From positions 5,563,706 through 5,604,892 of the forward strand of contig BFEA01000004.1 in the NCBI GenBank assembly GCA_003427395.1: DNA of 41,187 bases, read 5' to 3'. Of this stretch, positions 17,450 to 28,250 are shown in pieces. This stretch comes from Chara braunii. Its lineage: Eukaryota > Streptophyta > Charophyceae > Charales > Characeae. Within the stretch, counting starts at the first letter, position 1; every line of letters begins with the position of its first letter. Below the pieces are notes generated by a model that was not told the DNA's origin, did no database searches, and was given only the letters and a program-made list of their open reading frames with translations. A program made the position numbers and the translations under genes.

Positions 17450-19366
17450 CTGCACGCCCTCCGGTGCTTTCCTGACGGAGCCAGAGTATGATGCGGAAGG
17501 GCCAGGGAAGCTCGGAAATGGGGGTGTGGCAAGGACTCTTGGGAGAAGGGGGATGGAGTTCCAGGCTGGAACTGAAATCCCTGGTGTTTTCAAGAAAATA
17601 AGATGAGCACCAGGGGACTAAGGCGAGGAAATTTCCGTACACATACAATGTGCAGTTAAATATAACGGCCTCGTGAGTTCAAAACTCAAAGCGGCTATGT
17701 CGGGCCCCGCGGTGTCTCGTCCCAAGTCGTAAGGTAGCCGATGTGTAAGCGGGATCCCTGCTCCGGGTGAGAGCTCGACGACGTGTCTCACAAAGTTTGG
17801 AATTGGAATCAGATGGTCACAGGCGCTCAGCCCTTTCCTGTATTTCCTACTCTCCACATGGCATGTAGTCAAACCCTCTCGCTCTCAGGCTCTCGCTTCG
17901 TCAGCAGTCTTAGCATAAAGTTCGGGGCAAGAGAGGCTTGATCGCCAACCGTGGGATGACAGTGAGCTCATTGAAAGGAAATAAGATGGAAAATGGGGGA
18001 AAGTATCTACGATCTCAAACAAGGATGAACGAAAGCATAGCAGCGCTAGTTGCTGGGATAATTGTACGGTTGACAAATTTGTGTCATAGCCTCGTGCGTG
18101 TCTCACTCACAGACGCGCAGTCTTTCCCCATTGTACAAGATGTCAACATCGGAACTTGAATAAATGTGAGGATACGGAACGCAACACAACGCTCGAGCAC
18201 GATCTGTCATGCATGTGTGGGATATTGAGATCGGGCCATGGGGCACATGAGGGTCGTGTGCACATTCCAACAAGTCAGGCAGATGGCAACGCCCAACCTC
18301 ACGGGCAGACCCCAAAAGCATCACACATACCACAAGACTCTGCCTTCACAGATGCCAAGTAGTCGAAGCAGCGTCGAGGTCATCTACCCCACCACCCCAT
18401 GCCGCTACTCGGATGGCAAAGAGCGTAGAGCCCCCTTACCAACTTGTGACACCACCCAAGACAAATCAAAAGCACCATTATGAGAACAGATATATAGACC
18501 ACACCGTTGCATCCGCAGATGATGGTGCTGAGATCTGAGACTCGTGATTGACACTGCCGCCTCCATCACTGTAAATGACCGCCAACCGCACCGCCGCTGG
18601 CGGTAAGTGCTAGTCATCGTAAGAGGATGAGCGAGGGTGACCACATCCAGCCACTAGCCAGCACCACGCCATCGAAAAGCCCCAATAGTTGCGACCACGG
18701 CCAACGACGAGCGACCTGTCATGGAAGTCCTCCAAGAGAGACACCTCGAGGCCTAATCGGTACCGCAACGATCAGTTGTCGATCATCCGGTGATGACTCG
18801 CCTCTCTCACGCAAACAGGAAACCATCGAAAGCATTTCCAAAGAGTCCCTACTAACTCGAGAACAAGGTCTCAAAACTAACGCCCGGATCATTGCCCTCA
18901 TTGACTGCAAGGGGTCTGCTAATCAGGCAGGCCCCGTGCCACATCCAACGATACGAATTGCAGGGCATACAAGACCATCATTCTATAGTTGATGTAGCTG
19001 CAAAATTCTGAGTTTCTCGCCTAATCGGAAATGAAGCCCTTGATCGCCAAGGACAAAATCATATTGTGAGCAACCCAAAACATTCATAAAATGAAAATAA
19101 AAGAGATGCATCCATCCATATAGGAAAAGAACTCCACACCGAAGTCAAGGCAACACAACCCTTAATAATGAAACACACTCATCGTCCTACGATAGAGCGA
19201 TCACCAGTCACGTGCTTCTTGCAAGCAAAAGAGTGTTTCAAGAGTTTGAGAAATACACATCCATTTATTCAGATAACAACCAAGACTACGTCATCTTCCC
19301 ATTCATAGTTGAGAGAAAGGGAGAGAAAGACATATATGAGAGAAGCAACCGACAAATTCATACGTC

Positions 19367-19369
<3 letters not shown>
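17450..19369. other. Unrecognised sequence with one coding-like frame
   Basis: Probably includes the LTR of the minus-strand element at its left. A plus-strand frame at 18627-18992 (121 codons) ends with a stretch containing QETIESISKESLLTREQGLK and NARIIALIDCKGS. That is reminiscent of the coiled, alanine/leucine-containing parts of gag polyproteins, but it is not identifiable. Neighbouring frames at 18156-18483 are also weakly coding-like. Confidence 0.3.

Positions 19370-19457
<88 letters not shown>
19370..19457 (+). repeat. (GA)n microsatellite, longest in the window
   Basis: Uninterrupted GA run of about 88 bases. Confidence 0.98.
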
Positions 19458-19459
<2 letters not shown>

Positions 19460-19919
19460 CACATGCATACATACTCACAAAGCCCATGCAAGAACGGATC
19501 AAGCAAGTTGAGAGATAAAGATCTACACACAACTAAGGAGACAAAATAGCATTTTCGCCATACACAATCTTCACCCAAAAAAAACACCTGGGGAAGTGAA
19601 TTACCCCACTCTTGTACCAGTGGCGCTGCCATCAACATGCACCATTGCATCACCATCGCTGAAGCACCAACAGTCCGTGACGCACACCTAGTAACTACTC
19701 CTAGCAATCGTCACTCCGTCGATCCAACCCCTTGCTGATCTGCTCAAGTTCTGCAAATTCCCACAGCGTCACTGCTGACTCGACAAAACTGTTCGGCCCG
19801 CTAAGTATCAACGGCTAGCCACTACTTAACCCAAGTTGGAGGATAGCATAAGAGATAGAGAAGGTAAAACGCTTGCAAAGGCCGTAGGCTCGCTAGCTAG
19901 AGAAAGATTAATCACTACA

Positions 19920-20104
19920 ATGATACTTTTTTCTATTTTTTCAAGCATCGCTTTAGTTTCTGGAGTTATGGTTATACGTGCTAGAAACCCAGTTCATTCC
20001 GTTTTATTTCTCATTTTAGTAATTTGTAATACTTCAGGTTTACTTGTGTTATTAGGTCTTGATTTTTTTGCTATGATTTTTTTTTTTTTTTATGTAGGAG
20101 CGTG
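19920..20104 (+). pseudogene. nad6: Nuclear copy of mitochondrial nad6, 5' part
   Basis: ATG at 19920 opens MILFSIFSSIALVSGVMVIR, then ARNPVHSVLFLILVICNTSG, then LLVLLGLDFFAMIFFFFYVGA, ending at TGA 20103-20105. It closely resembles the start of plant mitochondrial NADH dehydrogenase subunit 6, a membrane subunit of complex I (M.LS..SS.ALVSG.MV.RA.NPVHSVLF.ILV.C.TSGLLLLLGLDFFAMIF..VY.GA). The match stops at the point where the gene normally continues IAVLFLFVVMM, and the window goes straight to unrelated DNA. A T15 run makes FFFF where L/I/V are usual. Only about 60 of roughly 200 residues are present, so it cannot work. I infer a NUMT. An assembly chimera is less likely but possible. Confidence 0.85.
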
Positions 20105-20882
20105 ATTTATAGTTGCGGAGATGTTGGAGCAATAAGAAGGTAGAAGGGTTGGGGAGTCCATGGTGACGCCGAGAAAGGGGTCCAAAATTGGTTGAATCCA
20201 AGTATGATGGATCTGATCAAATCCCCACACAGCGATCTGATCTCCGCCGCCATGTCAGTTCGCTAAGATTGTCCCGAGGTTGAAGCAAAAGTGGGAAAGG
20301 AAGGTATGAAAAATGGTGTGGGTAAGGACCAAGCTCCAACGAGATTGAGTGAGAAAAGGAGGGGGATAAAGCGGGGAAAATCAGTCAATTGCGATTGTTG
20401 AAAAATACGCGAAGAAGGAGATAGAAGGGCACTCAAAAAGTTGAATGCCGATGTGCGCGTGGAAAGGGCGAATGCTAGAAAAGTGCAAAGGTGCAAAAAA
20501 ATGTTTGCCAAACAAAAAAACGTACTCAAAAACAAAACAAAAAAAATGTTGAAGGCTCGAAAAGAAAACAAACAAGGTCAGTGAAGTTTTACAAAAATTG
20601 CAAGCAACTAAGAATTATCTATTATGTGAATTTGTCTGTTAAAAAATATGCAAATGAAAGAGTTCCACGAAATGGGAGTGAAAATAGCGCCCAATTCATA
20701 CGACAAATTTGAAATTGAAATCTCCGAAAGAAATTCGGGTGCGCTCGCTAAGTATGCAAAAAATCCTACGTCTATTCCTATCTCATTTAGGCAAAAATCC
20801 AAATACAAGCGGATCCCGGTGGCATATCCAAAACTAGAGTAGAGTCAAAATTTAACAAGATAATCTGACCCAGTCACACATC

Positions 20883-20990
20883 ATGGGAGAACCTAGAGGG
20901 GCTCCAGGCCCGGTCGGTGCCACCATGACAGCGTACTGGCCCCAGTATCCTGATCCCAACAACTTTCCATACACTCTTGTTGGTGCCTAA
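20883..20990 (+). CDS. Small unrecognised ORF, possibly a gag N-terminus
   Basis: 35 codons: [20 protein letters not shown] then [15 protein letters not shown] and TAA. The proline/glycine/tyrosine-rich start is like the N-termini of some Ty3/gypsy gag proteins, but this is a guess. After the stop the same frame continues open for a further stretch ([14 protein letters not shown]), so the stop may be a mutation. Confidence 0.2.
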   Translation: MGEPRGAPGPVGATMTAYWPQYPDPNNFPYTLVGA

Positions 20991-22054
20991 ATCCCGTTGA
21001 CACCCACTCCGCTAATCATACAACCACCTCCTTGTGCAATCCTTAACCCTCTCGAAGGTATTGCCCAACTGTGAAGTACATCAGCAGATGTTATAATCAT
21101 ACGTAAATGAGTTTTGGTTGGTACAACCACTCGATTATTTACTTCTAATAAACGTAATTGGCCCTATTCTAGATCATCCTCTGAATCATATAACTATCAA
21201 AAGCAAGTGACTGTTCATCATAAATATTACGAAGCCTGCAGAGTATGCAAATATTCCAAAAAATGAAAGGAAAAGATAGCATACAACCCCTTTGAAAAAA
21301 GTAGCGAAAACAAGGGGTACAAAAATATGTCCAATGTTGAAAGTTCGCTCGTCATAAGGGGGGGCTAAGGAGTCGATCTTGGTCCATACTGAGTACACCC
21401 ATAAGAATCCGAATCCATTATTTTTTACGTGTTTATCATGCTCTTTTATATAATGAACGTTGACAACATTTCAACGTCATATCTCAAGAGATCAAAGTCG
21501 GAGATTGGAGACCGATGTTGAGAACCATATTGAAATCTCTCATAATAATTAAATACTTTATGTTTGCAATTTGTAGTGATAGGTATGCAAAACAAATAAT
21601 GTTTTTAGCGTACTCCATTGAAGCATGGATGTTTATCATCACCCAATCTTCCTTGTCCGTTGCCATTTTCACCCATGCCCATCATCCTTTTTTATCTTCA
21701 AAGTTATAAATTACTTCGACTTCCAAGTTCTCATCCAACAAAATCTCAATCCCCCTTTAGTTCCATCTACCAAGGCTTATAATTTTTGCCCCTTTCAGCA
21801 ACCATGAATCTTTTGGATCCTATCTGTGTTTAATTTAGTTTTTTGTAGGCAAAGGATATGAGCTCTCTAAGAATGTGTCATGAACCCAACCTCTTACATT
21901 TGTGTTTATTATTAATGTCATTCAAATCCCTAACATTCAAATTTATAATTCTGTTTTTTTTTACTACGACCATTAAAAGGGTCCTTGTCGTGAGGTTTTT
22001 GGATATGGAACTTAGACGAGTGAACCTTCGCACCCTAAAAAGTTAGTTTGGTTT

Positions 22055-22070
22055 TAAACCACCGGTACCT
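22055..22070 (+). repeat. TIR-like motif TAAACCACCGGTACCT
   Basis: It matches the left terminal inverted repeat of the element at 27653 (TAAACCACCACTACCT) at 14 of 16 bases, and both continue TTC. No inverted partner was found nearby, so it may be a solo or broken end. Confidence 0.45.
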
Positions 22071-22388
22071 TTCTCAACCATTGATTCCGATCCAAAAAAT
22101 GTTTTGCATGCCGACTTTGTGCGAGCCTGAAATTGACAAGTACCAACATATGGAGAAAAAAACCCTTGTGAAGCCCGTCGTTTCCACTCGTGGAAAAGAG
22201 AAGAATAAAAACAAAAAAAGAAATGTAAGAGGCTGATATGCACTTCATTGCTCTCCGCAGCTCACGGGGAGTTACATATGAAATAGGCGTTTGTCTTGTT
22301 TCCTAGGGAAAAGAAAAAACTAATAGCAAGTGTTGAACATATTCCCGTGAATTTTCCCTTGTTCTAAAAGTAAGATTCATTGACAGGG

Positions 22389-22880
22389 CAGTCTCGACTG
22401 TTGTCTTGGTTATTCCCTTTTCTTTTTGTTTTTTTTTTCGTTCTCTTTTCATACTTACTCGCTACACTACTCTCCACATGCACAAAAGACGAAGTTTAAA
22501 AATATATCGTTTCATGTTCTATACGAGGATTCAGTCTCAATTTGCACGTTTGAGGGCAGTCTCAACCGTTTTGTTTTTTAGTGTCTGGCTCCACTAATCT
22601 CAACACACACGAAAGTCAAACAGTACGAAATGTATCTTCCCATGTTCTACAGAAGGATTTATTCTCAATTTGCACGTTCCGAAAGTAGTAGAGCAAGGGG
22701 TCTGCAGATCTCAACTAGACAGTCTTAACCATTTTTTTTTCCCCCCTTTAGTACCTCCCCCCACTAATGTCCACACGCACAAACGACAAAAAATAAGTAA
22801 ATGTATCTTTCCAATGGCATCCTCTAGACGAGGATTCAGTCTCGTTTTGCACTTTCTAGCTAAGGATGCAGTTTCATTTC
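22389..22880 (+). repeat. Three-unit diverged tandem repeat, 163-168 bp
   Basis: CAGTCTCGACTG (22389), CAGTCTCAACCG (22557) and CAGTCTTAACCA (22720) start three units. Each has a T-run, a CTCC(A)CACTAATCTCCACACGC-like block, AAATGTATCTTCCCATG and GAGGATTCAGTCTCAATTTG. Parts of a further unit may flank them (GTCTTGTTTCCTAGG at about 22290 and TCTGTCTCGTTTCCTTGG at about 23044). Confidence 0.8.
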
Positions 22881-24649
22881 GCATAATTTGTTCGAGGGGA
22901 GTGCACTGGCAAGAAGGCAGGGCAGTTCTTTTTCCTTTTTGTACAAGCCTGTACGAACCCTCAAAATTGGTATAGATGCATGAAATGATCTGCAAAAAAA
23001 AAAAATTGGAAGTTTAAAACGGGCATCCGTTGAACAAGGCATCTGTCTCGTTTCCTTGGAGACCTGCAGTCTCCAAAAATGAGGTAGGTTCCTATTTCAA
23101 CGGGCATCGGTTTTTTTCTTTTATCTTCCTGCTACCATCTGGCGGGCGACCTTTTCTTTCTGTTTTCTCTTTGCCATATTTTTTTTCCCTTCAGGCGTTT
23201 TGCCAGTAATTTTGTGTGCGCATGTGGAATCATGTGGGATGAACCAGGAATAAAACACAGTCTATTTGTTCTCTACGAGGCCTTCCCCGACCCCCGAAAC
23301 TTCCCCACGTTAACCGCTACTTATTTGTTTTTCAAGTAGGGAAAGGTACTAGTGATTTAACTTCCCCTCCTGATGAATCGATTAATATGACCAACCTATG
23401 GCTTTGAATCGACAATTCAAACTTGTATGAGAATATAAACTTCAAGTTAGCGAAACAAAGCAAACAGTCTGCACCACCGGGGTTGATAAACCCGCTGCTA
23501 AGCGGATTTCCTTCAATCAGTCAAATTATAGACATGAAACTTTTGCCAGTGGATACCAGTGACAATTAAAATTACCTTATTGTTGTTTATGATTTGTAAG
23601 TAATTGAATGTGTAGGACGAAAAGTGTGAACCCACTATTTCCGCCCTCCGGGCCATCCACATTGTGGTGTTACATATTCGGCCTAGGCATATGCACCACA
23701 TATTTTTTAACGAGACTCACAATCTTGGAGGTCGTTGTAGGACCCTCGATTGGCAAAGTTGGATTTCCCGTACTCCATCGTTAGGGGAGGAAGTCAGAAT
23801 TGTTAACCCCTGAGGGGTGTGTGTATAAATAGTTGGGACTAATAGTTCCTTCACCTGACCGTTTTTCTTGTCCACCCTGATTTTAGTTCTTTTTTTTTCC
23901 CTTTTTTTGTAACCCCCCTCAGAAGACCCCCCTCCACCCTTCCTCTTATCAATTACTCTGCCCACCCCCTCTATCATACCTTAGGTGGACCAACCAGGAC
24001 CATCACCCATCACCAAGGTGACCTGACCAAACAGCGTGGGCAAGGGGACCCCTGCTTCCCCACTCGATCTTGGTTGAAGCGAACGTCGTGCAAGCCCTTC
24101 GCGGGGACTTCAGAAACTAGGTGTGAACGTGCGACTATAGACCTTTCCTGAGGGGGTTCAAACTCCCCTGTGTGTCCCCCAAACGACATTATTGTTATGA
24201 TCTGGGACCCTGAAAGCCTAGATATCACGGGCAGTGTTTAATTGCCCCTCCCTAGCCAAGGTCTAACCTCAAGACATTCCCTCAAGAATCCCAGGTTGCC
24301 TACCCAGTAATCATGTTATTATGTTTATTCTGAACGTTATTTTATCGGATGTCGGTCTATTGGGATCCTTAGCCTCTGTCATCAGTGGGGTGTACGGTCC
24401 AATCATCCATTACCTCACCTCAATCATAACTAGATCCCTCCGTTGTTGTTATAGGGTTGTAATCGGTCCTTAGTCTTTTTCATTAGTATGCACTAGCACA
24501 CCATCCGTTTAATTACTTTCGTCATGAATTAGGGTCGTTGTTAGAGTTTTATATTAGGACGGGATGCAGACAATCCTATATCGAAGAATCCCCGTCAGAC
24601 AACCCCTACTTAAGTTTTCCCAACGATCTTCTCAGGGTGTTGTAGAGAT
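22881..24649. other. No gene recognised; likely 5' part of the gypsy element at its right
   Basis: Contains a TATAAATAG string at 23824 and a block at 24070-24150 (GAAGCGAACGTCGTG, then GGGGACTTCAGAAAC) that is repeated in diverged form at 24893-24960. The latter lies in the gag leader, so this stretch is probably retroelement-derived. LTR ends were not resolved. Confidence 0.4.
23824..23832 (+). promoter_or_regulatory. TATA-box-like string
   Basis: TATAAATAG in a GT-rich context, about 0.8 kb before the gag-like region. It could be the LTR promoter of the gypsy element. Motif evidence only. Confidence 0.25.
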
Positions 24650-25660
24650 TAGATGCTAGACAAGCACCAGTGGCGGTATCCATCGACCATTGGGTGGCCT
24701 GACAATGAGGAGGCTACCTCCCAACCTATCCTTCTCATAAATTCTCCCATCACATCCCCACTATCCTACCTCAGTGTGAGGCACTTAGGACAATCATCCT
24801 ACCAACGTGGAGGTTGGCGTGGACCGAATGGCAGAGACAAACACCAAGGTTGAGTAGATGGCACGGCCTAACCCTACTCACCCCTAATTGAAGCGGGATC
24901 GAACGAGCCTCGTCGTGAGGCAACTTCAGACACAAGGCTCAAACATTCGAATAGAAGCCCTCCGATTGGCCTCCCCAGACTGGTAATACGGTGATGTGTG
25001 TTGGTGAATGTGCCTGAAGGCGGCTGTGGACACCAAGGCTGAGTAGACGTCACGGCTTGACCCTACCTAGCCCTGATATGTGCAATGCATTTACGAGTGG
25101 TTATGTGTGCCCGAAGGCTGTTGTGGGCACTAAGGTTGAGTACATGGCACGGCCTGACCCTACCCAACCCTGATATGTGCGATGTATTCATGAGTGGTTA
25201 TGTGTGCCTGAAGGCTGTTGTAGACATCAAGGTTTAGTAGACGGCACGGCCAGACCCTACCCATGCCCGAGATGTGCTATGGAATGTTTGTTAGAACAGA
25301 TGTGTGGCCGAAGGCTGCTGTGGATGAGTGGTGGAGTAACCGGTGGCCAAGGCTATGGCCAAGGATATGGGCAGGGGTATGGGCGAGGTGGCAACCAGTG
25401 GTATGGACAACGGTACGACAAGGGATAGATTGATTATAGCGAGTTTATTTGTAACCACTGCAAACAAAAAGGCCACTTTGTAAAAAAGTGTCATGTTAGA
25501 AAAATGGACGAGGTGGAAGGGCTCATTACGTCAAGCATCCATGACAATGTCTATGACAAGGAGGGACATTTTATAGACCGGAACATTCCCGGAGGAACGA
25601 GGAAGGAGGCCTTGTGTGTAGCTAGTCAAATTTCTAAGGCCCCTGTCATGTTTCGAGTAC
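24650..25660 (+). pseudogene. gag region with CCHC zinc knuckle
   Basis: A gag-start block around 24680-24860 (GAGGCTACCTCCCAACCTAT) is also seen at 37750. After a tandem repeat comes a GYGQGYGQGYGRGG stretch (about 25357-25395). The nucleocapsid knuckle CNHCKQKGHFVKKC follows at 25450-25491 (C-x2-C-x4-H-x4-C, all ligands present). An in-frame TAG lies between the glycine-rich part and the knuckle (about 25426). The knuckle binds element RNA in working elements. Confidence 0.75.
25011..25320 (+). repeat. Tandem repeat in gag, 97-99 bp unit
   Basis: GTGCC(T/C)GAAGGC(G/T)G(C/T)TGTGG recurs at about 25010, 25108, 25205 and 25304. Each is followed by CA(C/T)(C/T)AAGG, GAGTAGACG and CACGGC(C/T)(T/A)GACCCTACC except in the last, partial unit. 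Units of 97-98 bases would shift the frame, so the expansion alone inactivates gag. Confidence 0.85.
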
Positions 25661-26284
25661 GGTAGGAGGAGGATTGCCCACCGGTAAAAGTAGAGGATGT
25701 GCGTCGAGTTGGAAGCGAAACTGGCTATTGGTTGGGATGGAGAGTCGTTAAGGACGAATGACGGAGTAAGTGTTAATGAAGATGGAAACGAATAGGTGAT
25801 GGAGGGTGTTAGTGGAGATGGAAAAGAAGAAGTGACAAAGGGATTGGTGGAAAGGATGGAGGATTTACGTATAAGACTGGGTAGTTGTCAGACGCAGTTA
25901 CGATCGATTGCGAGCAGGCAATGGTCTTGCGGGCCCCTGAGATGTTTGTTATGGAAGAGGGCCCCTTGGAATAGGACACTATAAAATTAGTGCCCCATCT
26001 TCCCCAAACAAACTCGACCCTCATGCTAGGGGTCTTCTATAGGCCCTCACGTGGGGCACTGTTTTACGCAACGCGGCAGTCAAGGGGAAAAACGACCGCC
26101 AAGGAACAACCACAACCTTTGGAGGCCTCGACGACTGATACTCCGATTATGGTGGAGGATAATGAGGCAGAGGATAAGAGGATGAGGGAAGAAAAGAGGA
26201 AGTAGGCAGAATAAATAACTAAGAGAAGGGGTTGAGGGCTCAAGAAGGAGAAAGAAGAACAAGAGGAAATGGATCAAGAGGCGA
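25661..26284 (+). pseudogene. Linker between gag and protease
   Basis: Broken frames with coding-like pieces, including a MEDLRIRLGSCQTQLRSI helix-like stretch (about 25855) and an acidic/lysine-rich stretch (26130-26290). Such linkers are poorly conserved in Ty3/gypsy polyproteins. Confidence 0.5.
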
Positions 26285-26860
26285 AAGAAGTTCCACATAG
26301 TCATGGAAGAGGGAATTGATCTGGTGGAGATGGTGAACCGGTTACTGGAAGGTCACAATGACCTTATGAACTTGAAAGAGGTGTTATCCTCCACACCCCG
26401 ATTTAGGGAATTGTTTTGGTCCGAGTTATCATGATGAAGGGTGACCTCGATGCGCGTTGGCGAGATTATTCCGAAAAATGTCAATTGGTCGGCCACTGAA
26501 AGAAAAATGGATTGAAAGTTTGTTGCTACCAAGTCATTTAACTTGATTGTGAAGGGAAAAGAATGCACCAACATAATTGATACGGGAGCCGGAATGATTA
26601 TCATCAGTGAGGAGACGACGGTGAGCCTGGGGCTGGAGATGGACAAGGAGGACGACAGGTTCCTGAGTGGGGCAAGCGGAAGATGGGCTTACACTGGATG
26701 GCAAAGAATGTGATATTGGAGGTGGGAAAAGTGAAAGTGCCTATGAGTCTGTACGTCATGCCAATTTTAGATGTCCTAATGTTACTGGACAAATCGTTTT
26801 TGTCCCACTTCGAATTATTATCCTCAACCGACATGATGAGACTACGTACATGATTTTATG
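26285..26860 (+). pseudogene. Ty3/gypsy protease region
   Basis: LLEGHNDLMNLKEVLSSTPR FRELFW (26325-26420) is the helix-rich segment that precedes the retropepsin in this group. The active site NIIDTGAGMIIIS has its DTGA at 26579-26590. A frameshift near 26670 is followed by NVILEVGKVKVPMSLYVMPI and LDVLMLLDKSFL, the usual end of a retropepsin with ILGxDFL-like motif altered to LLDKSFL. The catalytic aspartate is present but the frame is broken. Confidence 0.75.
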
Positions 26861-27424
26861 TGACTCTGGTTGTGGCAACTATAAGGTGATTACATGCAAA
26901 CACACGGGGCCGCATAATGCGAGGAATAACCCCAATCGTAATTCGTATACATTCGAAAAGTGTGGGGAAAAAAAAAGCGAGTTGGAAGAAAGTTGGGAAG
27001 AAGAGGAAAATGAGGAAGAAGGCATCGTGCTAAGTTTGATGAACATTAGTCAAGCTATGGAAATAGCGTCAGGATATGGTATGGTCGAACCTAGGACGAC
27101 TGAACTTGGTCTATAAGCCTCTTACGCAAGAGCCCGAGTCTAGCGTATTATTGGCCTGATTAGAGTATCAATATTTTTTAAGGGTGGGCTTAAGGAGGGT
27201 TCTCAAAGGCGGTACAAAACAGTAGACAAAAAGAGTAATTTTGTCCACGTTTTGGATAGCAAGGAGCGAGAGGTCTATTATGACCAAGAGAGAGCCTTGA
27301 TTGCCAAAATGCGAAGAAAAGGAGAGGAAGGTATGTGTTGTATCGAAAAGGAAACGAAGAAACAGTTGATCATAGGGGAGTCGGGGTTCCTTACTAAGCG
27401 GGAAAGTTGATGGAGAAGCGGCAT
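26861..27424 (+). pseudogene. Protease-to-RT linker
   Basis: An open plus-strand frame (26667-27116) crosses the end of the protease region in a different frame and becomes glutamate-rich (EESWEEEENEEEG). The rest is lysine/arginine-rich in broken frames. No conserved motif is expected here. Confidence 0.4.
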
Positions 27425-27650
27425 GGGGCATATGCATTCAATGATCACCAACGAGGAAGGTTAGACGTCTATAAACTTGAGATGATTTGTATACATACCG
27501 TCCTGCACGAGCCCTGGAACGTGGCGCAAGGTATCCCAACCCCAACGACCAGCGACAACCTATAGGTGGTGGATTACTTGACAGCAACATGCGTTCGAAT
27601 GTGGCAAGGTATTTTAGTGGGCCTTACACCTCACCATTGTTTTGTTTCGA
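27425..27650 (+). pseudogene. Ty3/gypsy RT N-terminal part
   Basis: HGAYAFNDHQRGRLDVYKLE then MICIHTVLHEPWNVAQGIP matches the (F)AF.D.ERGRLD...PP..IHTVPH.PWN pattern that opens Ty3/gypsy RTs. After a frameshift, LLDSNMRSNVARYFSGPYTS and PLFCF correspond to the 'SP(W)FCF.KPNG' region. It stops at the TA dinucleotide where the TIR element is inserted. Confidence 0.75.
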
Positions 27651-27652
27651 TA

Positions 27653-27742
27653 AACCACCACTACCTTTCACAGACAAACGCAAAGTTCATCTAGTAGCCT
27701 GCTCCTGAAAGCACGGGGGCTCGGGGCAAGGTTGGGGGCCCT

Positions 27743-27779
<37 letters not shown>

Positions 27780-28130
27780 TGAATCCAGGAACGTCAGGGA
27801 AGGCCTTGACGAGGGTGGAAGTTACACTAGTGCTTTGACAAATGTATTTGGCCACTATGTCGAGAAAGGGATTGCAGTTGATTTTTCTTTTTGTTTTTGT
27901 TTTGAATTCCTTGTAGTGGCCTGCCAGCCAGGCAGGGCGTGTTTCACGGGTGACACGTAACTATCTAAGTGTTGTAACATCTTGTATCAACCCTCTATCA
28001 CAGCATAAGGGATGTTTTTTGTTTTGTTTTTTCATTGCTTCTCTGTTTTCTCTTGTACATGCCCTCAATAAGGACACAGTCACACGAGCACCTCATAAAA
28101 TTTATCTGGTGGTTATCAAAGCGTTTGGAA

Positions 28131-28163
<33 letters not shown>

Positions 28164-28248
28164 CGTCGACGAACTGTCCGGCTCGGTAAAACTCGGTGCG
28201 TAGTTAAAATCAGGGTCAGCAAAAATAGACTCGGAGGTAGCGGTGGTT
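27653..28248. mobile_element. 596-bp TA-flanked TIR element with A29/T29 subterminal arms
   Basis: The terminal inverted repeats are AACCACCACTACCT (27653-27666) and AGGTAGCGGTGGTT (28235-28248), with one mismatch. TA flanks both ends (27651-27652 and 28249-28250), as for Tc1/mariner/Stowaway-type insertions. A run of exactly 29 A begins 94 bases from the left end (27747-27775), and a run of exactly 29 T ends 85 bases from the right end (28135-28163), so the inner arms can pair. There is no transposase ORF, so it is non-autonomous. Host RT coding is continuous across the site if one TA plus the element is ignored (TTC GA|TA|TG CCC), which independently fixes both ends. Confidence 0.8.
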
Positions 28249-28250
28249 TA

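Larger units (their letters stand above)
20106..22388. other. AT-rich stretch without a recognised gene
   Basis: Composition shifts to AT-rich. Frames include lysine-rich plus-strand ORFs at 20491-20712 and 20648-20842. On minus there is a frame of about 94 codons ending near 21186, with two hydrophobic segments (FVPLVFATFFKGVVCYLFL and then FFGIFAYSAGFVIFMM). None matches a family I know. The left edge directly follows the nad6 fragment, so more organelle DNA is conceivable but not shown. Confidence 0.4.

Noticed and set aside
17401-17450. CACGTG palindrome (17429-17434) as a G-box promoter element
   Set aside because: It is better explained as part of the primer-binding-site region of the minus-strand LTR element; no host gene starts nearby.
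18960-19070. RNase H-like GNEALDRQ string (about 19025-19048) suggestive of a LINE
   Set aside because: Only eight residues fit and a stop precedes it; there is no other LINE domain nearby.
20260-20842. Lysine-rich plus-strand ORFs as a gene
   Set aside because: Frames are short, overlap in different phases and reflect A-rich composition.
21186-21460. Hydrophobic minus-strand ORF as an organelle membrane protein
   Set aside because: Two hydrophobic segments occur but there is no match to any mitochondrial or plastid protein I know, and AT-rich DNA readily gives such frames.
22389-22880. CRISPR array
   Set aside because: Three diverged units of over 160 bases with no short identical repeats or unique spacers, in a eukaryotic context.
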